Source: Clostridia bacterium (GTDB taxonomy: Bacteria; Bacillota; Peptococcia; DRI-13; DTU073). Taken from it: a stretch of DNA of 15,566 nucleotides. The stretch is from the NCBI GenBank assembly GCA_012842035.1, contig DUTO01000097.1, positions 1-15,566 on the forward strand, in the 5' to 3' direction. The notes below the pieces were generated by a model that made no database searches, was not told the DNA's origin, and saw only the letters and a program-made list of their open reading frames with translations. Shown piece after piece: positions 13,388 to 15,566 of this stretch; the first letter of the stretch is position 1; each line of letters begins with the position of its first letter. The position numbers were made by a program, and so were the translations under genes.

Positions 13388-14488
13388 ATGAATGTGGTGT
13401 CATTTTTCACTGGGGCAGGAGGGCTTGATATGGGGATTCAACAGGCCGGTTTTGATATTAAGTTATGTGTTGAGTTGGAACCCAAGTATTGTCAAACATT
13501 AATCCTAAATCATCCTGAATGGAATGTAAAATGTGAAGATATTAGGCAATATAATAAACAAAAGGTTTATGAGGAAGCAAAATTAAAAGCGGATGATAAA
13601 ATTCATTTAGTAATTGGCGGTTGTCCTTGTCAAAGTTTTAGTACTGCAGGCAAAAGACTGGCTTTTGAAGACCCACGAGGACAAGCTATGCTTAAGTATG
13701 CTGAGTTGATTGAGGAATTACAGCCCAAGGTTTTTTTGCTTGAAAATGTAAGAGGACTATTATCGGCGAGACTTAAACATCGAAAGATTAAGCAAGGGGG
13801 GCAAGGGAATAGGCCTTTGTCGAAAGAAGAAATGCCTGGCAGTGCTTTTAAATATCTTTTAGATAGATTTAAAAGTTATGATGTGCAACATAAACTTATC
13901 AATGCTGCTAATTACGGTGTTCCACAAAAAAGAGAGAGGGTTTTTATAGTTGGGACTCGCAAAGATTTAAAGTTGAATTTTGATTATCCAGAGGCGACAC
14001 ATAATAAAAATGGTGGCAGAGGTAAAAAAAAGTGGTTAAATGTTTCCGGGGTGTTTGAAAAATTAAATTCACAAAAACATAAATATGTAACATATTCTGC
14101 AGAAAGATTAAAGTATATGAAAATGATACCTAAGGGTGGTGGGAATTGGCGAGACTTTCCACCGGATGTTGCTAAAGAAGCAATGGGGGGGGCTTATAAT
14201 TCGGGTGGTGGGAAAGTAGGTTTTTTTAGGAGAATAAAGATAGATGAACCGGCTCCTACTCTTTTAACCTCTCCACATCAAAAAAGTACTAATTTAGGGC
14301 ACCCTTATGAGGATAGGCCGTTAAGTGTCGAGGAGTATTTAGAAATTCAAGGCTTCCCTCAAAATTATAAGATAGCCGGGACATTGCTTGACCAATATAC
14401 TCAGATTGGAAATGCGGTTCCCATAAAATTAGCTTATGCCTTAGGAGTGGCAATTAGAAAAACTTTAGAAAATAAAGAGTTTTATTAA
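13388..14488 (+). CDS. DNA (cytosine-5) methyltransferase of a type II restriction-modification system
   Basis: The enzyme moves a methyl group from S-adenosylmethionine to C5 of a cytosine in its recognition site, protecting host DNA. All core motifs are present in order: I FTGAGGLDMG (residues 7-16), IV GGCPCQSFS with catalytic Cys81, VI ENVRG (119-123), VIII QKRERVFIVG (180-189) and X GNAVP (341-345). The target-recognition region lies between about 200 and 290. The segment SVEEYLEIQGFP before motif X is typical of GGCC/GGNCC-type enzymes as I recall. ATG 13388 has GGGGTGG (13374-13380) before it, and GTG 13385 is three bases earlier. The 366-residue length is normal. It is 17 bases from the endonuclease gene. 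Confidence 0.96.
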   Translation: MNVVSFFTGAGGLDMGIQQAGFDIKLCVELEPKYCQTLILNHPEWNVKCEDIRQYNKQKVYEEAKLKADDKIHLVIGGCPCQSFSTAGKRLAFEDPRGQAMLKYAELIEELQPKVFLLENVRGLLSARLKHRKIKQGGQGNRPLSKEEMPGSAFKYLLDRFKSYDVQHKLINAANYGVPQKRERVFIVGTRKDLKLNFDYPEATHNKNGGRGKKKWLNVSGVFEKLNSQKHKYVTYSAERLKYMKMIPKGGGNWRDFPPDVAKEAMGGAYNSGGGKVGFFRRIKIDEPAPTLLTSPHQKSTNLGHPYEDRPLSVEEYLEIQGFPQNYKIAGTLLDQYTQIGNAVPIKLAYALGVAIRKTLENKEFY

Positions 14489-14505
14489 CTTAAAGGGGTT
14501 AATAT

Positions 14506-15291
14506 ATGGATACTATTGCTAGAAAAAAGATAAAAAAACTTTTGGATGAATTTATGCAAAATATAATTAAAAAGAGAACTGTAATAGAGCCGTTTAGAAA
14601 AGAGGAGGTCGAAAAATCAAACCCCTTTGGCTTTCGTTTGGTTCCCATTGAAATTTGGAAAGGAAGTAAATTTGAGAGAACTTTTGTTACTTCGTTAGGA
14701 CAACGTGTGTTTGAACAGGTAGCAAAAATTGGGGCAGAAGAAACAAGCGTTCAAGTTCAAAATCAATATAGTCTTGAGATAGAGATAAATTCCTATCGAG
14801 AAGAAAAAATTAATGAAATATTAGGGATGAATAGGGCTAGTACACGTTCTCCTGATTGGAATAATGATCTTAAGGAAGTGTTGTCATTACATAATAATAG
14901 ATTTTTAAAATTACGGGTTAATTTTGATTTATATTTAAAACGTGAAAACGGGTGTGAAGAGTTTTATTCTATTAAAACGGTTAAGCCCAATTTAGACCAA
15001 ACTGAAATAGCAAAACGTGATATGTTGTATCTTAAATCAGCAAAAGAAGATTGTAAAACATATTTTGCTTTACCATACAATCCGGCTGGTGATGGAGGAG
15101 AATATAGAAAAGTTCATTCCATTCCATATAAAATATTTGATATGGATAAAGATGAATGCGTGCTAATTGGTTCTGTTTTTTGGAATAAAGTTGGACAAAA
15201 TGAGCGAACGTATTGTGAGTTATTGGAGATTTTTGAGGAAACAGGGAAAAAATATGAAACTATAATAAGACGGGATTATTTAAAATTATAA
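14506..15291 (+). CDS. TdeIII-like type II restriction endonuclease
   Basis: This 261-residue protein is the likely nuclease partner of the methyltransferase directly upstream. The segment NPFGFRLVPIEIWKGSKFER followed by TFVTSLGQRVFEQVAKI resembles the TdeIII/MjaII family, whose known members cut GGNCC, so GGNCC is the predicted site. The probable PD-(D/E)xK core is Asp141 in VNFDLYL, then SIKTVKPN with Lys157. The usual Asp/Glu two residues before this Lys is Ser155, so another acidic residue (such as Glu152, Asp164 or Glu167) may supply the metal ligand. The gene looks AT-rich, with many AAA/ATA/TTA codons, compared with the housekeeping genes. AAAGGGG (14492-14498) precedes the ATG by seven bases. 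Family assignment is from memory of motifs. Confidence 0.75.
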   Translation: MDTIARKKIKKLLDEFMQNIIKKRTVIEPFRKEEVEKSNPFGFRLVPIEIWKGSKFERTFVTSLGQRVFEQVAKIGAEETSVQVQNQYSLEIEINSYREEKINEILGMNRASTRSPDWNNDLKEVLSLHNNRFLKLRVNFDLYLKRENGCEEFYSIKTVKPNLDQTEIAKRDMLYLKSAKEDCKTYFALPYNPAGDGGEYRKVHSIPYKIFDMDKDECVLIGSVFWNKVGQNERTYCELLEIFEETGKKYETIIRRDYLKL

Positions 15292-15343
15292 TTAAGAAGC
15301 GTTTATTAATGTTTTATTTATTCTTGATTGCGGTTTTCACTGC

Positions 15344-15373
15344 TTGACAACAATGCAATGATAATGGTAAAAT
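15344..15373 (+). promoter_or_regulatory. rRNA operon promoter P1
   Basis: TTGACA (15344-15349) and TAAAAT (15368-15373) are separated by 18 bases. The start is expected near 15380, followed immediately by a perfect hairpin, CTGTCAT (15381-15387) with ATGACAG (15394-15400). No T-run follows. Confidence 0.8.
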
Positions 15374-15456
15374 AAAAGTCCTGTCATGAAATAATGACAG
15401 CAAAAGATTGATATAAAAAAGGTGTCAAAAAGTTAAAGAAACTTCGTTAAAACCTC

Positions 15457-15485
15457 TTGACAGGAGCGAGCGAAGTTGCTAAGAT
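15457..15485 (+). promoter_or_regulatory. rRNA operon promoter P2
   Basis: A perfect TTGACA (15457-15462) and TAAGAT (15480-15485) are separated by 17 bases. With P1 about 113 bases upstream it forms the usual tandem rRNA promoter pair. Inverted arms AACTTCG (15440-15446) and CGAAGTT (15471-15477) flank its -35 box. Confidence 0.82.
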
Positions 15486-15500
15486 AGAGAATGTCGCCCA

Positions 15501-15543
15501 AAGCAAAAGTTGCTTAAGGTGATCAGGTCTTTGAAAACTGAAC
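15501..15543 (+). promoter_or_regulatory. rRNA leader with boxB-like hairpin and boxA antitermination site
   Basis: AAGCAA (15501-15506) pairs with TTGCTT (15510-15515). It is followed by GGTCTTTGAAAACTGAACA (about 15526-15544), the conserved pre-16S leader of Firmicutes that includes the boxA-type NusB/NusE binding sequence. The 16S rRNA gene must begin shortly after the window end; none of it is visible here. Confidence 0.85.
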
Positions 15544-15566
15544 AGTTGAAAAGCCAAGCGTAAACA

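Noticed and set aside
15500..15566. Start of 16S rRNA or a tRNA at the right edge
   Set aside because: Only the conserved leader with boxA is present. The mature 16S 5' sequence is not reached, and no cloverleaf can be drawn.
1..15566. CRISPR arrays, insertion sequences, integrases
   Set aside because: No regularly spaced repeats, no transposase or recombinase motif and no terminal inverted repeats were seen. The only tandem repeat is the 2 x 16 bases at 13278-13309.

Overview
The window is a chromosomal housekeeping segment from a moderately AT-rich, Gram-positive-type anaerobe-like bacterium. It most resembles a Clostridia-class Firmicute of the Peptococcaceae/Moorella/Desulfotomaculum type. 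The basis for this is the gene order tilS, ftsH, folP-folB-folK, coaX, dusB, greA, lysS running into an rRNA operon, strong AGGAGG-type ribosome binding sites, frequent GTG/TTG starts, sigma-A promoters, and a Firmicute-type BirA operator. The class-level placement is inferred from gene order and remembered protein families, not from a search. All recognised genes lie on the + strand.

Layout: (1) 1-882 is the 3' part of tilS (tRNA-Ile lysidine synthetase), followed by a promoter and ftsH, with no hpt between them. (2) 2994-5072 is a tightly packed folate operon, folP-folB-folK, in which both junctions overlap. (3) 5073-5393 is a 321-base gap with an intrinsic terminator, a strong promoter and a BirA operator, leading into bioY. 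After the bioY terminator come an ECF transporter S component (probably pantothenate), coaX (type III pantothenate kinase) and dusB. This block is vitamin/cofactor uptake and activation plus tRNA modification. (4) 8464-10450 is a tandem pair of poorly characterised Rossmann-type dehydrogenases. The second resembles cyanobacterial acyl-ACP reductase and keeps the position of its catalytic cysteine. (5) 10451-10772 is a second large gap, with a strong promoter, a pseudoknot-capable RNA ending in a terminator-like hairpin, and another long hairpin. greA, lysS and a small membrane protein follow. (6) 13388-15291 is a two-gene type II restriction-modification system: a C5-cytosine methyltransferase and a TdeIII-like endonuclease. 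It has its own promoter and sits between the lysS block and the rRNA operon. (7) 15292-15566 holds tandem rRNA promoters and the boxB/boxA antitermination leader. The 16S gene itself starts beyond the window.

Functionally the segment joins translation (tilS, dusB, lysS, rRNA), transcription fidelity (greA), membrane proteostasis (ftsH) and coenzyme supply (folate, biotin, pantothenate/CoA). The parts least explained by known biology are the dehydrogenase pair and the structured leader before greA. The restriction-modification cassette is the clearest accessory insertion.
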